This document shows positions 7,696 to 16,835 of a stretch of DNA of 44,654 bases, one piece after another. The position numbers and the translations under genes are program-made. Source of the DNA: an uncultured Bacteroides sp. (GTDB taxonomy: Bacteria; Bacteroidota; Bacteroidia; Bacteroidales; Bacteroidaceae). The notes under the pieces are model-generated. The model searched no databases. It saw only the letters and a list, made by a program, of their open reading frames with translations, and had not been told where the DNA came from. Each line of letters starts with the position of its first letter. The stretch's first letter is position 1. The DNA is taken from assembly GCA_900555635.1 (NCBI GenBank), contig USLU01000040.1, forward strand, positions 1 to 44,654, read 5' to 3'.

Positions 7696-10509
7696 ATGAA
7701 TAGAAAACATAAAACACTAAAGTGGAGCATAGCTTTGGTATCATCTATGCTCACATTAAATCTGTCGGCGCAAAGTTCGCTTATAAACTACCAGTCCGAT
7801 AAGGTTGATTTAGGAATGGGTGTTGAGCAGAACCAGATGTTGACTACCGCTTCCGTGGAAGTGATTAGTGGCGATGAGTTGCAAAAAACGGCCGCCATCT
7901 CTTTGAAAGAGGCTCTTTATGGAAAATTGTTGGGACTTACAGTGTTGCGCCCGGGTGGAACGGTCAGTAACTACGGCTCCGGAGCGGTACTCAACATTCG
8001 TGGTCAGCAGACTACGACCGAGAATGGCGTATTGGTACTGGTAGACGGCATTGAGCGTTCTATCGAATATTTGACCGTTGCCGAGGTAGAATCGGTTACT
8101 GTATTGAAGGATGCCGCCGCTGTGGCTCTCTTGGGTTATCAGGGGGTGAACGGTGCTATCTTGGTAAAGACCAAGCGTGGTGTGAAAGGTCGTCAGATTT
8201 CCGTATCTTACGACCATAAGTTTACGTTCAATCCGAGAGTGGCTGACTTTGTAGATGCCCCTACCTACGCTAACGCTTTGAACCAGGCGCGTACCAACGA
8301 CGGTTTGACGCCGATGTACAACGATTATGAGTTGCAGGCTTTTGCTGACGGTACTCATCCATACTACTATCCGAATGTTAACTGGAAGAAAGAGGTATTC
8401 AAAAACTACGGTTCGGAAGACCAATTCAACCTATCCATGAAGGGCGGTAACCAGAAACTGAAATATTTCTCAATGTTGGATTATGCCGACAGCCGTGGTT
8501 TGTTGGATGAAACTGATCAGGAACAATACTCTTCACAGATGAGATTCTCTAAAGCCAATATCCGTACCAACTTGGACGCGCAGTTTACTCCGACAACCAG
8601 ATTCGTCTTGAATGCACTGGGCAGTTTCGTAGAGACCAAACGTCCTTACGGTGTGACCGAAAATGGTGTGACCGACCTGCTGTATCGTACTCCGGCTTCC
8701 GCATTCCCGGTAATGAATGACCCGGAAGGCAAATTGGCAGGAATTTGGGGTGGTAACACCACCTACGGCGCTAACAACGTGGTCGCACAGGTTCGGGCTT
8801 CCGGTTTCACGAAAACTCACTCCCGCTCTTTCCAAGGAGACTTCGCATTGATTCAGAACTTGGACTTCATCACGAAGGGACTGAGTGCATCGGCACGTTT
8901 GGGTTACAACAACTTCTCTGAGATTTATGAGACCAACGCGTTGGGCTTTATGTATGGTTACGAGCGTTACCGCTTCGACGAGACCGGCAATCCGATTGAA
9001 CTGATAAACTACTCTGCCGGTGACAAAACCAACAACTTGGCTTTTGAACATTGGACCAACCAGCACAACCGCTCTTCTTTCTTGGAAGTTTCGGCTGATT
9101 ATCACACTTCGTTTCGTGACGATGATAACTTCTCTGCCTCTTTGATGTGGCATCAAAAGAACTCCACCAGTAACGGTCAGTATATGACTTTCAACCGGAT
9201 GAATGTGATGGCTTACCTGCACTACGATTTGAAGCAGAAGTATGTAGCCGACTTGGTATTGGCGATGAACGGTTCTAACCGCTCCTATCCGGAGAAGTGG
9301 GCGTTCTCTCCCACCTTGTCTTTGGGGTATATATTTGCCAACAAGGAAGACGACCGAATATTGAACTTCGGTAAACTGCGTTTCTCAGCCGGTGTTCAGC
9401 ACACCGACTACGTGCCCATTCAGGGATTGTGGCTGGAGAACTATAACGGCTCCGCAGGTAGTTATCTGACAGGTGTAGGTGACGGTTCATGGCAGTGGGG
9501 TACGGCTCTCGGTTATCAGCCCACCAAGCACTTTAACTTGGAAACAGCCTATAAGTTCAATTTGGGTGCCGATCTGCGCTTGTTCAAACAGGTGGACGTG
9601 AACTTTGACGCTTATTATCAATTGCGTGACAATATCCTATTGTCGGGTGACGGTTTGAATTCAGCCGTATTCGGTAGACCTTCCGCTTACGTAAACTGGG
9701 GTCGCGTAGCTAGCTACGGTGTTGAACTAGGGGTGAACTGGGTTAAGCAGGTGAACAAAGACCTCTCTTTCAACTTGGGTTCTAATGTGACTTGGGGACG
9801 TAACAAGCAGAAACGTACCATTGAGAACGTGGCTTATGACTATTTGTCAGCTATCGGTGGACGTGTAAACCAGGCATGGGGTCTGGAAGTTGTCGGTTTC
9901 TTTGAGGATGAAGCAGATATCGCCGCTTCACCGCAACAGAACTTCGACAATTGCCGTCCGGGTGACTTCAAGTATAAGGATCAGAACGGCGATAACGTCA
10001 TCGATGAAAACGACGTGGTAAAAATGGGTTACGACACCAGTGTGCCGGAACTGAACTTTTCATTGAATCTAGGCTTCCGCTACAAGAACTTTGGTGTGAA
10101 CGCCATGCTCCAGGGTGCAGGCATGTATACCGCATACTTGGGTACGGTGGGTGTATGGACTCCGATTATCGACGGTGCCAACCTTTCTAAAGAGTATTAT
10201 GACAACTGCTGGGACAGAAGCGAGACTCCGATTTATCCGCGTCTGACTTCACGCACTAACCGTAACAACTACCGTGGTAACGATGTTTGGTACAAAAATG
10301 TGAACTTCTTTAAACTGAGAAACTGCGAGGTATATTACATGTTGCCCGAAAATTGGATTTCTAAAGTAAAGATGTCACAGTGCAAAGTGTTTGTCAAAGG
10401 AGAGAACCTGATGACTTTGTCTAACCTGAAGGCGATGGATCCCGAGAACATCGGTACCAATTTCCCAACTTTGATGGGGGTTAACTTAGGAGTTTCTGTA
10501 AAGTTTTAA
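7696..10509 (+). CDS. SusC/RagA-family transporter lacking the N-terminal domain (SusC2)
   Basis: 937 residues. A signal peptide (about 1-25, ending NLSAQ) leads almost directly into the plug (SVEVISGDELQKTAAISLKEALYGKLLG; ESVTVLKDAAAVALLGYQGVNGAILVKTKRG) and a barrel ending in VNLGVSVKF. The carboxypeptidase-like extension of SusC1 and SusC3 is absent, and the canonical DEVVVVGYG TonB box is replaced by a poorly matching segment (KVDLGMGVEQNQM). There is no upstream remnant in the 25-bp gap after SusD1, so this looks like the gene's natural form rather than a truncation. The plug carries ALLGYQGVNG where canonical proteins have AVYGSRGANG. It is paired with SusD2 19 bp downstream. Confidence 0.92.
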   Translation: MNRKHKTLKWSIALVSSMLTLNLSAQSSLINYQSDKVDLGMGVEQNQMLTTASVEVISGDELQKTAAISLKEALYGKLLGLTVLRPGGTVSNYGSGAVLNIRGQQTTTENGVLVLVDGIERSIEYLTVAEVESVTVLKDAAAVALLGYQGVNGAILVKTKRGVKGRQISVSYDHKFTFNPRVADFVDAPTYANALNQARTNDGLTPMYNDYELQAFADGTHPYYYPNVNWKKEVFKNYGSEDQFNLSMKGGNQKLKYFSMLDYADSRGLLDETDQEQYSSQMRFSKANIRTNLDAQFTPTTRFVLNALGSFVETKRPYGVTENGVTDLLYRTPASAFPVMNDPEGKLAGIWGGNTTYGANNVVAQVRASGFTKTHSRSFQGDFALIQNLDFITKGLSASARLGYNNFSEIYETNALGFMYGYERYRFDETGNPIELINYSAGDKTNNLAFEHWTNQHNRSSFLEVSADYHTSFRDDDNFSASLMWHQKNSTSNGQYMTFNRMNVMAYLHYDLKQKYVADLVLAMNGSNRSYPEKWAFSPTLSLGYIFANKEDDRILNFGKLRFSAGVQHTDYVPIQGLWLENYNGSAGSYLTGVGDGSWQWGTALGYQPTKHFNLETAYKFNLGADLRLFKQVDVNFDAYYQLRDNILLSGDGLNSAVFGRPSAYVNWGRVASYGVELGVNWVKQVNKDLSFNLGSNVTWGRNKQKRTIENVAYDYLSAIGGRVNQAWGLEVVGFFEDEADIAASPQQNFDNCRPGDFKYKDQNGDNVIDENDVVKMGYDTSVPELNFSLNLGFRYKNFGVNAMLQGAGMYTAYLGTVGVWTPIIDGANLSKEYYDNCWDRSETPIYPRLTSRTNRNNYRGNDVWYKNVNFFKLRNCEVYYMLPENWISKVKMSQCKVFVKGENLMTLSNLKAMDPENIGTNFPTLMGVNLGVSVKF

Positions 10510-10528
10510 CGGATAAAGAAAAACAGAT

Positions 10529-12232
10529 ATGAATCGAATTAAAAATATATTTTGTACAATAATACTTTCCGCATTTGCTGTAAGCTGTGTCGATTTGGAC
10601 TATACCGAGGTGACTACAGCCGATGAGGAGTGGATATATAAAAGCCCTATGTACGGTATCCAGAAATTGGTGTATAACATCTATGCACGTGTACCCAACG
10701 GTTTCGAGAAAAACTACGAGGGCGGCAGAGGGGCTACGCTGGCGGCTGCCACCGATGAGGCAGAGTGTGCATTGTCTTACTCTTCAGTTCACCGTTTCTA
10801 CAACGGTGGATGGAACCCTAACAATTCCTTCTCATTTACATGGAGTAACTCGTATGCGGCTATTGCCGAAGCGAACATCTTCCACGAGAAGCGCGATAAA
10901 ATCAATTTGGACGAGTATAAGAACAACCTGGACTTTGAAGCTATGAAGAAGAAGTTCGAGCTGTTTGAGTATGAGGTCCGTTTCTTACGCGCTTATTTCT
11001 ACTTTGAGCTGGTCCGTGCCTACGGTGACGTGCCTTTCACGCTGAAAACGTTAACAGTGGAAGAAGCGAATAGAATCAAACGTACTTCAGCCATTACCAT
11101 CATGGATTGGATTGCAGAAGAGTTGGATGCCATCGTCGAATATCTGCCTATCTCTTTCACCGATGAGTTGAGTCCGGAAACAGGCCGTGTAAATCGCATG
11201 ATGTGTTTGGCTCTGAAAGCCCGTACATTGCTTTATAAGGCTTCTCCGTTGTTTAACAAAGAAAATAATAAAGAGTGGTGGCTGGATGCCGTCAGAGCTA
11301 ATGGTGAGGTTTTACTCCGTGCGCAAGAGTGGGGCATTGGCTTGGACAACTACTCTAAGATCTGGGGTCCCCGCAACGGTGACGGCATCGAGATGATTTG
11401 GGCCATTAAACGTGGTACCAGCAGCTATTGGGAATCGTATAACTACCCCATCGGCGTGGAGAACGCCAACGGCGGTATGTGTCCTACCCAAACTTTGGTT
11501 GACAACTATGAGTATAACGATGGCAGCAACCAGACCTTTGGCGAGCGTCATTCCAACGCAGTGATTAACCTCACGCAGGAAAATCCCTACGCCGATTTGG
11601 ATCCCCGCTTTTTTATGACGGTAGTGAAGAATGGTGATATTTGGCCGAATTACAATCCTAATCCTATTGAGACCTTTATAGGTGGATTGAACGCTGCGCC
11701 GATTCATAACTCCACTCCAACAGGCTACTACCTGCGGAAGTATTGCGACCCCAACGTGAGTCTGGCAACGAACAACCCCACTACTTCTCCTCATGCCTGG
11801 GTAGCGATGCGTTTGGGTGAGTTCATCCTGAACTATGCGGAGGCAATGTTCCAATACTATGGCGATGCTGAAGCAAAGGGCGAAGGCGACTTCTCTGCTA
11901 ACGATGCCATCAACCTGTTGCGCGACCGTGCCGATGTGATGATGCCTCATTGGAGCGGAACTTCTGCCAACTGGTTCGAACGCTACAAACGCGAGCGTAT
12001 GGTGGAACTGGCATTTGAGGACCAACGCTTCTGGGACGTACGTCGTTGGAAATGCGGTTCGGAACTGAGTGAAATCTCCATTGCCGAATTGCAGAAGAAC
12101 GCTTCAGGCGATATTATCCTGACACGCAAGCAGGAGCAAAGACGTTGGGAAGATAAGTATTATCTCTTCCCGATTCCTTTCAGTGAGTATAACAAGAACA
12201 AGAATTTGGGACAAAACCCGGGTTGGAACTAA
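10529..12232 (+). CDS. SusD/RagB-family surface lipoprotein (SusD2)
   Basis: 567 residues with a lipobox (FAVSC, Cys20). N-terminal SusD region (MYGIQKLVYNIYARVPNGF), helical TPR-like core (FEYEVRFLRAYFYFELVRAYGDVPFTLK) and the C-terminal signature KRERMVELAFEDQRFWDVRRWKCG, ending NKNLGQNPGWN. It partners SusC2, which starts 2.8 kb upstream and ends 19 bp before it; the SGBP1 gene follows after 13 bp. Its role is surface glycan capture and delivery to the transporter. Base composition resembles SusC2 and the 3' part of SusC1, not the AT-rich genes after 13.5 kb. Confidence 0.93.
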   Translation: MNRIKNIFCTIILSAFAVSCVDLDYTEVTTADEEWIYKSPMYGIQKLVYNIYARVPNGFEKNYEGGRGATLAAATDEAECALSYSSVHRFYNGGWNPNNSFSFTWSNSYAAIAEANIFHEKRDKINLDEYKNNLDFEAMKKKFELFEYEVRFLRAYFYFELVRAYGDVPFTLKTLTVEEANRIKRTSAITIMDWIAEELDAIVEYLPISFTDELSPETGRVNRMMCLALKARTLLYKASPLFNKENNKEWWLDAVRANGEVLLRAQEWGIGLDNYSKIWGPRNGDGIEMIWAIKRGTSSYWESYNYPIGVENANGGMCPTQTLVDNYEYNDGSNQTFGERHSNAVINLTQENPYADLDPRFFMTVVKNGDIWPNYNPNPIETFIGGLNAAPIHNSTPTGYYLRKYCDPNVSLATNNPTTSPHAWVAMRLGEFILNYAEAMFQYYGDAEAKGEGDFSANDAINLLRDRADVMMPHWSGTSANWFERYKRERMVELAFEDQRFWDVRRWKCGSELSEISIAELQKNASGDIILTRKQEQRRWEDKYYLFPIPFSEYNKNKNLGQNPGWN

Positions 12233-12245
12233 TAAAGCATAGATT

Positions 12246-13418
12246 ATGAAACAAATTATAAATAAATTGGCTATTCTCTTTTTGGGATTGGTGTCCTTTT
12301 GTGCTTGCTCGGATGACGACGAAGAGCAGAACGCGAGATTGTCTGTGGTGGACTTCTATCCCTCAATCGTGATGGAAGGGATTAATCTGACTGTGGTTGG
12401 TACAGACGTAGAATCGGTAAAAGAGGTGATTTTCCCCGGTGGCGTTACAGCTACCGATATTACCGTAAAGGATGAATATTCGTTTGAAGTTACTGTACCC
12501 ACCGGAGTATCGGAAGAAGCAGCACCCTTAATTGTGAAAGGAGAGGGGGAGGAAGTTTCCAGCCGTCAAACCATACGTCGCGCCAAACCGGTGTTTAATT
12601 CTTTCCTGTTCACCGACAAGAAAGGTGCTGCCATCAATACTAAGATGTCGATTTTAGGTAAAGACCTGTTGTTTGTCGATGCCGTAGCTTTTATAGTTAA
12701 TGGAGAAAAGCGCATGGTAGATAACAAGCATTTGCTACGTAAATCGAACGATGACATCAAATTTATGATTCCTGCCGATTTCAAGAAAGGAGATGTAGCG
12801 TCATTACAGCTCATCTTCAAGAATGGTGAGACGGTGGACTTGGACGAAAAAATTGACATCATGATACCTTGGCAAAATCCGTTCGCATTGTGCGACCCGA
12901 TTACGGATGAAACTTTCATGATTACCGATTTCGAACATGAAGATCCTGCAAACGGCATAAGTGATATAAAGGCAAGCGGATTTGTGGCTGTTCATGAGGA
13001 ACAATCAGAGGATGACTTCTTTTGGAACAATACCTATATTTATACTGCAGAAGATACAGGCAGTGGCGATTTATTCATTTGTCATGTGCATGGCAACCGT
13101 CCTGATGGTGATTTAAAAATGAATGAGTATGAGATTAAGCTTGACGTGAGAATTGACGAAGGTACGTTTGGTGCTTCTTTGTGGGCTGGTCACTTCGATT
13201 TGGGATGGACATGGTGCTGGATCGGTAACTTCTTCCCCGAGTCGACCGATGGGAAATGGATAACCGTTAAGCGCAAGGTCAAAGACTTAGGTGTAGGTGG
13301 AGATTTTGATACTGGACATCCTATGGGACAGTGGGCATTAAGTGGTCTGCTTGGTCCTTCTCTTCCAGCCGGAATCAGTCTTGACAACTTCCGTATGGAT
13401 CCGCTTCCTGAAGATTAA
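12246..13418 (+). CDS. IPT/TIG-domain surface glycan-binding lipoprotein (SGBP1)
   Basis: 390 residues with a lipobox (FCAC, Cys21) followed by an acidic SDDDEEQ, a common Bacteroidetes surface-export signal. Residues about 30-110 look like an IPT/TIG immunoglobulin-like fold (VVDFYPSIVMEGINLTVVGTDVESVKEVIFPGG), and about 115-200 a second such fold. The C-terminal part (about 220-390, MITDFEHEDPANGISD...SLDNFRMDPL) resembles the carbohydrate-binding C-terminus of SGBPs encoded right after SusD genes. It is the last gene of the SusC1-D1-C2-D2 unit, with a terminator 68 bp after its stop. The family is defined more by position and architecture than by sequence, and the ligand is unknown. Confidence 0.8.
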   Translation: MKQIINKLAILFLGLVSFCACSDDDEEQNARLSVVDFYPSIVMEGINLTVVGTDVESVKEVIFPGGVTATDITVKDEYSFEVTVPTGVSEEAAPLIVKGEGEEVSSRQTIRRAKPVFNSFLFTDKKGAAINTKMSILGKDLLFVDAVAFIVNGEKRMVDNKHLLRKSNDDIKFMIPADFKKGDVASLQLIFKNGETVDLDEKIDIMIPWQNPFALCDPITDETFMITDFEHEDPANGISDIKASGFVAVHEEQSEDDFFWNNTYIYTAEDTGSGDLFICHVHGNRPDGDLKMNEYEIKLDVRIDEGTFGASLWAGHFDLGWTWCWIGNFFPESTDGKWITVKRKVKDLGVGGDFDTGHPMGQWALSGLLGPSLPAGISLDNFRMDPLPED

Positions 13419-13485
13419 TCGTTGCAACATTTATTCATGTCGAATCTGTAAAAAGAGGAAAGTATGAAATAATGATTATAAAGTG

Positions 13486-13525
13486 GCAACGGAGGCGAAT
13501 CTCTTTTATCTCCGTTGCTGTTTTT
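13486..13525 (+). terminator. Rho-independent terminator after SGBP1
   Basis: GCAACGGAG (13486-13494) pairs exactly with CTCCGTTGC (13510-13518), followed by TGTTTTT. This is a GC-rich stem with a U-tract, the clearest terminator in the locus. It ends the SusC1-to-SGBP1 operon before GH172b. Confidence 0.85.
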
Positions 13526-13568
13526 AACACCCTGTTATTAAAAAATTAATAGAAATAGACCCAAGAAT

Positions 13569-14729
13569 ATGAAAAGAATCATTTTAACTCTTATCTATTG
13601 CCTCTCTATATGGGGAGTATCAGCACAAAGTAATCAATTCAATGGCTTGGATATGAACATGGGAAATTTATTCAGACTCTCTGATGCCAAGACACGCTCT
13701 ATCTGTCCGGAAAATTTTACGGGAGAAAAGGGAAAAGGAGGAATGGCTGATCCCAAAGATAGAGGCAAACGCAATATTGCCAATGCTGCGTACGCAGCAC
13801 GTGATTTAGGACAAGGATGGAAAGTAAATCCCTACATCATTGTCAATGCTAAAGAAACAATTACAATTGCAGAGATAGAAGGACCAGGAGCTATACAGCA
13901 CATTTGGATGACTCCTACCGGTAATTGGAGATTTTCAATCCTTCGTTTTTATTGGGATGATGAAACCACCCCATCAATAGAATGCCCTGTTGGAGATTTT
14001 TTCTGCATGGGTTGGGGAGTATATGCACCGCTCTCTTCATTAGCAGTTTGTGTCAATCCAGGTAGTGCGTTCAATTGTTACTGGACAATGCCTTTCCGAA
14101 AAAAATGCAAGATTACCATTGAAAATATCAATGAAGAATCTCCAATGAACTTATATTATCAAGTAGATTACGCTTTGACGGAGATCCCTAAAGATGCAGC
14201 CTATTTTCATGCCCAGTGGAGAAGAACAAATCCTAATTCGACATCAGATTATACACTGATCGACAATATTAAGGGCAAAGGCCAATATGTAGGTACCTAT
14301 ATTGCTTGGGGAGTAAACAATAATGGTTGGTGGGGCGAAGGCGAAATCAAATTCTTCATGGATGGTGACAAGAAATATCCAACTATTTGCGGTACAGGTG
14401 CGGAAGATTATTTTTGTGGTTCGTACAATTTTGACCGTGAAGGTCAGTATAAAGAGTTTTGCACACCCTATGCAGGATTGCATCAGGTAATCAGACCTGA
14501 CGGAACTTATAAGTCCCAACAGCGTTTCGGACTGTACCGCTGGCATATTACCGATCCCATCAGATTTGAAAAAGATTTGAAAGTTACTATACAGGATTTG
14601 GGCTGGCGTGCAGGAGGTCGTTATTTGCCTCAAAAGTCAGACATCGCATCTGTTGTATTTTGGTATCAGACAGAACCTCATAATCAGTTTCCTCTTTTGG
14701 CTCCTTGGACAGAACTTGAAGTAAATTAA
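13569..14729 (+). CDS. DUF2961/GH172 exported glycoside hydrolase (copy b)
   Basis: 386 residues with a cleavable signal peptide (about 1-20, ending GVSAQ). Family features are GPGAIQHIWMTPTG (105-118), FYWDDETTPSIECPVGDFF (127-145), YWTMPFRKKCKITIEN (171-186), WWGEGEIKFFMDGD (254-267) and GTGAEDYFCGSYNF (275-288). The likely catalytic glutamates are Glu257 and Glu279, 22 apart, so one residue is inserted relative to copies a and c. It diverges strongly from those copies and carries an extra N-terminal segment (RSICPENFTGEKGKGG). It starts 44 bp after the terminator of the previous operon and 12 bp before the next lipoprotein gene, so it probably leads a three-gene unit. Substrate unknown. 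Confidence 0.87.
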   Translation: MKRIILTLIYCLSIWGVSAQSNQFNGLDMNMGNLFRLSDAKTRSICPENFTGEKGKGGMADPKDRGKRNIANAAYAARDLGQGWKVNPYIIVNAKETITIAEIEGPGAIQHIWMTPTGNWRFSILRFYWDDETTPSIECPVGDFFCMGWGVYAPLSSLAVCVNPGSAFNCYWTMPFRKKCKITIENINEESPMNLYYQVDYALTEIPKDAAYFHAQWRRTNPNSTSDYTLIDNIKGKGQYVGTYIAWGVNNNGWWGEGEIKFFMDGDKKYPTICGTGAEDYFCGSYNFDREGQYKEFCTPYAGLHQVIRPDGTYKSQQRFGLYRWHITDPIRFEKDLKVTIQDLGWRAGGRYLPQKSDIASVVFWYQTEPHNQFPLLAPWTELEVN

Positions 14730-14741
14730 AAGAATTGTACT

Positions 14742-16835
14742 ATGAAAATCTCAATCAACCTACTTCTATTCTTACTCTTTTTATGCGGATGTGTATCATC
14801 GGATGCTAAAAAGCAGTATAACTTGAAACTAGATGAATTTCCGAAAGATTATTCTTCATTTATAGAATCCATAAATATAGATGGATTAGGAAATGCGGAA
14901 TTCTCATCTGAAGTAACAGAAGTAGATAAAAATATAGTAAAAGTAAACATTCGTTTCAATCTGAAAAGCAAGACAATCCGGCAGGATAATTGGTGTGTAC
15001 AGATAAAACCTTCTTTTAAACCCACATTCAACTGGGCACCGCATCTTACTCCTACCGATAATAATATTATCGACCAACATGTTTTTAGATCGCCTGCTCT
15101 TATCGTAACAAACCAACAAAGAGGACTTGTGATTATACCCGATTTGGATATACTTTCGAATACAAGTGGAAACAGATGGTATATGGATATGAATGCGGAA
15201 AAGAATACTCTTTCGTTGGGAATGTCTGCAAGCAGAATCTCTGACCACGTTTTGTACGAACGTACATCAGGGGCAACCTATGATAAAAATGTAGAATTTG
15301 GCTTTTATATCATGAAATATTCCGAACCCAAAGAACTGGAAAACCCGTTCCGCCTACCATTAGAATTTATGTGGGGTAAATGGGGACATGAAGCGTTCGT
15401 AAAAATGCCGTCATCCGATTTGGAACCTTATGTAGAATATACATATAAGTGGGCATTCGATACTTGGAAAGAAAGCGTATGGCAAGAATTTACACTAAAT
15501 GGGAAAAAAGTTGGAGCACCGGTATTTATTGTAAATACAACACAAAGTCCAAATTATCCAGGTGAAGTAAACGAACGTGAGTTCAGATCAATCTGGAATC
15601 AGGCTTGGTTCAGTTCTTTACGGTCAGCAAGCGGCTTATTCAGATATGCCAAGCGAAAATCAGACAAGAAACTAATGAATAAAGCAAATCTTACTAAAGA
15701 ATTAGCATTATCATTCCCAATGAAAGAAGGTTTCTTTTATGGCCTTATTGCAACAGAAATGCATGAAGTAGATTTGGAGGGTAAAAAATACAATCGCTCA
15801 AAAGGTTGGGACACCTATTTTTGGGGTAACTCAAACAGGAATCCATACACTTGGGATGCCAAACAATCTCCTTTCCACATCTTGGATATGAGTTGGACTG
15901 CATTATTAATGCTTCGCTGGTATGAAGAATTGGAAAATGATACACGCCTATTAACTTATGCTGAAACATACGGACAAGCATTATTAAAAGCGCAATATGA
16001 AAATGGATATTTCCCTGGTTGGTTGGATTTAGAAACTCTAAAACCAACTGAATATTTAAATGATTCACCTGAATCCTCTATGTCGGTTACATTTCTACTT
16101 AAGCTCTATGAAATAACCGGAAAGGAAGAATATAAAAATGCAGCTCTAAAAGGGATGAATGCCGTTAAAGACATTATTTCAGAAGGGCGTTGGGAAGATT
16201 TCGAGACTTATTGGTCATGTTGCCGAATAGGAACTCCCGATTATATTGGCAAAAAAATTTCAAGAAACAACATGTACAAACAGTGCAATTTCTCAATGTA
16301 TTGGACTGCAGAAGCATTACTTGAAAGTTATCGTATCACCAACAATTCTGAATATCTCAAATTAGGGCAACGGGTATTAGACGAATTATTAATGACACAA
16401 TCATCCTGGCAACCACCTTACATCTATGTAAATGGCATAGGGGGCTTTGGGGTTATGAATGCTGATGGCGAATGGAATGATTCAAGAGGAAGCTTATTCT
16501 CAGAAATTATTTTGCAATACGGAGAACTTCTCAATATGCCAGAATATAAAGAAAGAGGTATCAGTGCTCTAAAAACAGCTTTTGAAATGATGTATTGTCC
16601 TCAAAATACTAAAGCAAAACAACAATGGGAAAAAGTTTGGCCCTTCTTTAATGAAAAAGATTATGGCTTTACAATGGAAAATTATGGACATGGCGGAAGC
16701 ACTTCTCCCGAAGGGGAAGGAATGGGTGAGTTCACCATATATGATTGGGGAAATGGAGCAGCTTCTGAAGCTTTTAATCGCATACTGGATAAGTTTGGAG
16801 CAGAAGTATTCAATTTTAACATGGATAAGAAATGA
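14742..16835 (+). CDS. Lipoprotein of unrecognised family, probable alpha-barrel glycan-active enzyme
   Basis: 697 residues with a lipobox-like FLCGC (Cys17). Residues about 25-270 look beta-rich (NAPHL-like strands, FEFGFYIMKYSEP) and would form an N-terminal domain. Residues about 290-680 show paired helices with aromatic turns (WYEELENDTRLLTYAETYGQALL; YKNAALKGMNAVKD; YLKLGQRVLDELLM), the pattern of six-hairpin (alpha/alpha)6 or (alpha/alpha)7 barrel hydrolases and lyases. WSCCRIGTPDY near 490 and ENYGHGGSTSPEGEGMGEF near 647-665 are striking conserved-looking motifs, the latter rich in possible catalytic residues. I cannot assign a CAZy family. Its stop overlaps the next gene by 4 bp (ATGA), implying translational coupling. 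Confidence 0.6.
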   Translation: MKISINLLLFLLFLCGCVSSDAKKQYNLKLDEFPKDYSSFIESINIDGLGNAEFSSEVTEVDKNIVKVNIRFNLKSKTIRQDNWCVQIKPSFKPTFNWAPHLTPTDNNIIDQHVFRSPALIVTNQQRGLVIIPDLDILSNTSGNRWYMDMNAEKNTLSLGMSASRISDHVLYERTSGATYDKNVEFGFYIMKYSEPKELENPFRLPLEFMWGKWGHEAFVKMPSSDLEPYVEYTYKWAFDTWKESVWQEFTLNGKKVGAPVFIVNTTQSPNYPGEVNEREFRSIWNQAWFSSLRSASGLFRYAKRKSDKKLMNKANLTKELALSFPMKEGFFYGLIATEMHEVDLEGKKYNRSKGWDTYFWGNSNRNPYTWDAKQSPFHILDMSWTALLMLRWYEELENDTRLLTYAETYGQALLKAQYENGYFPGWLDLETLKPTEYLNDSPESSMSVTFLLKLYEITGKEEYKNAALKGMNAVKDIISEGRWEDFETYWSCCRIGTPDYIGKKISRNNMYKQCNFSMYWTAEALLESYRITNNSEYLKLGQRVLDELLMTQSSWQPPYIYVNGIGGFGVMNADGEWNDSRGSLFSEIILQYGELLNMPEYKERGISALKTAFEMMYCPQNTKAKQQWEKVWPFFNEKDYGFTMENYGHGGSTSPEGEGMGEFTIYDWGNGAASEAFNRILDKFGAEVFNFNMDKK

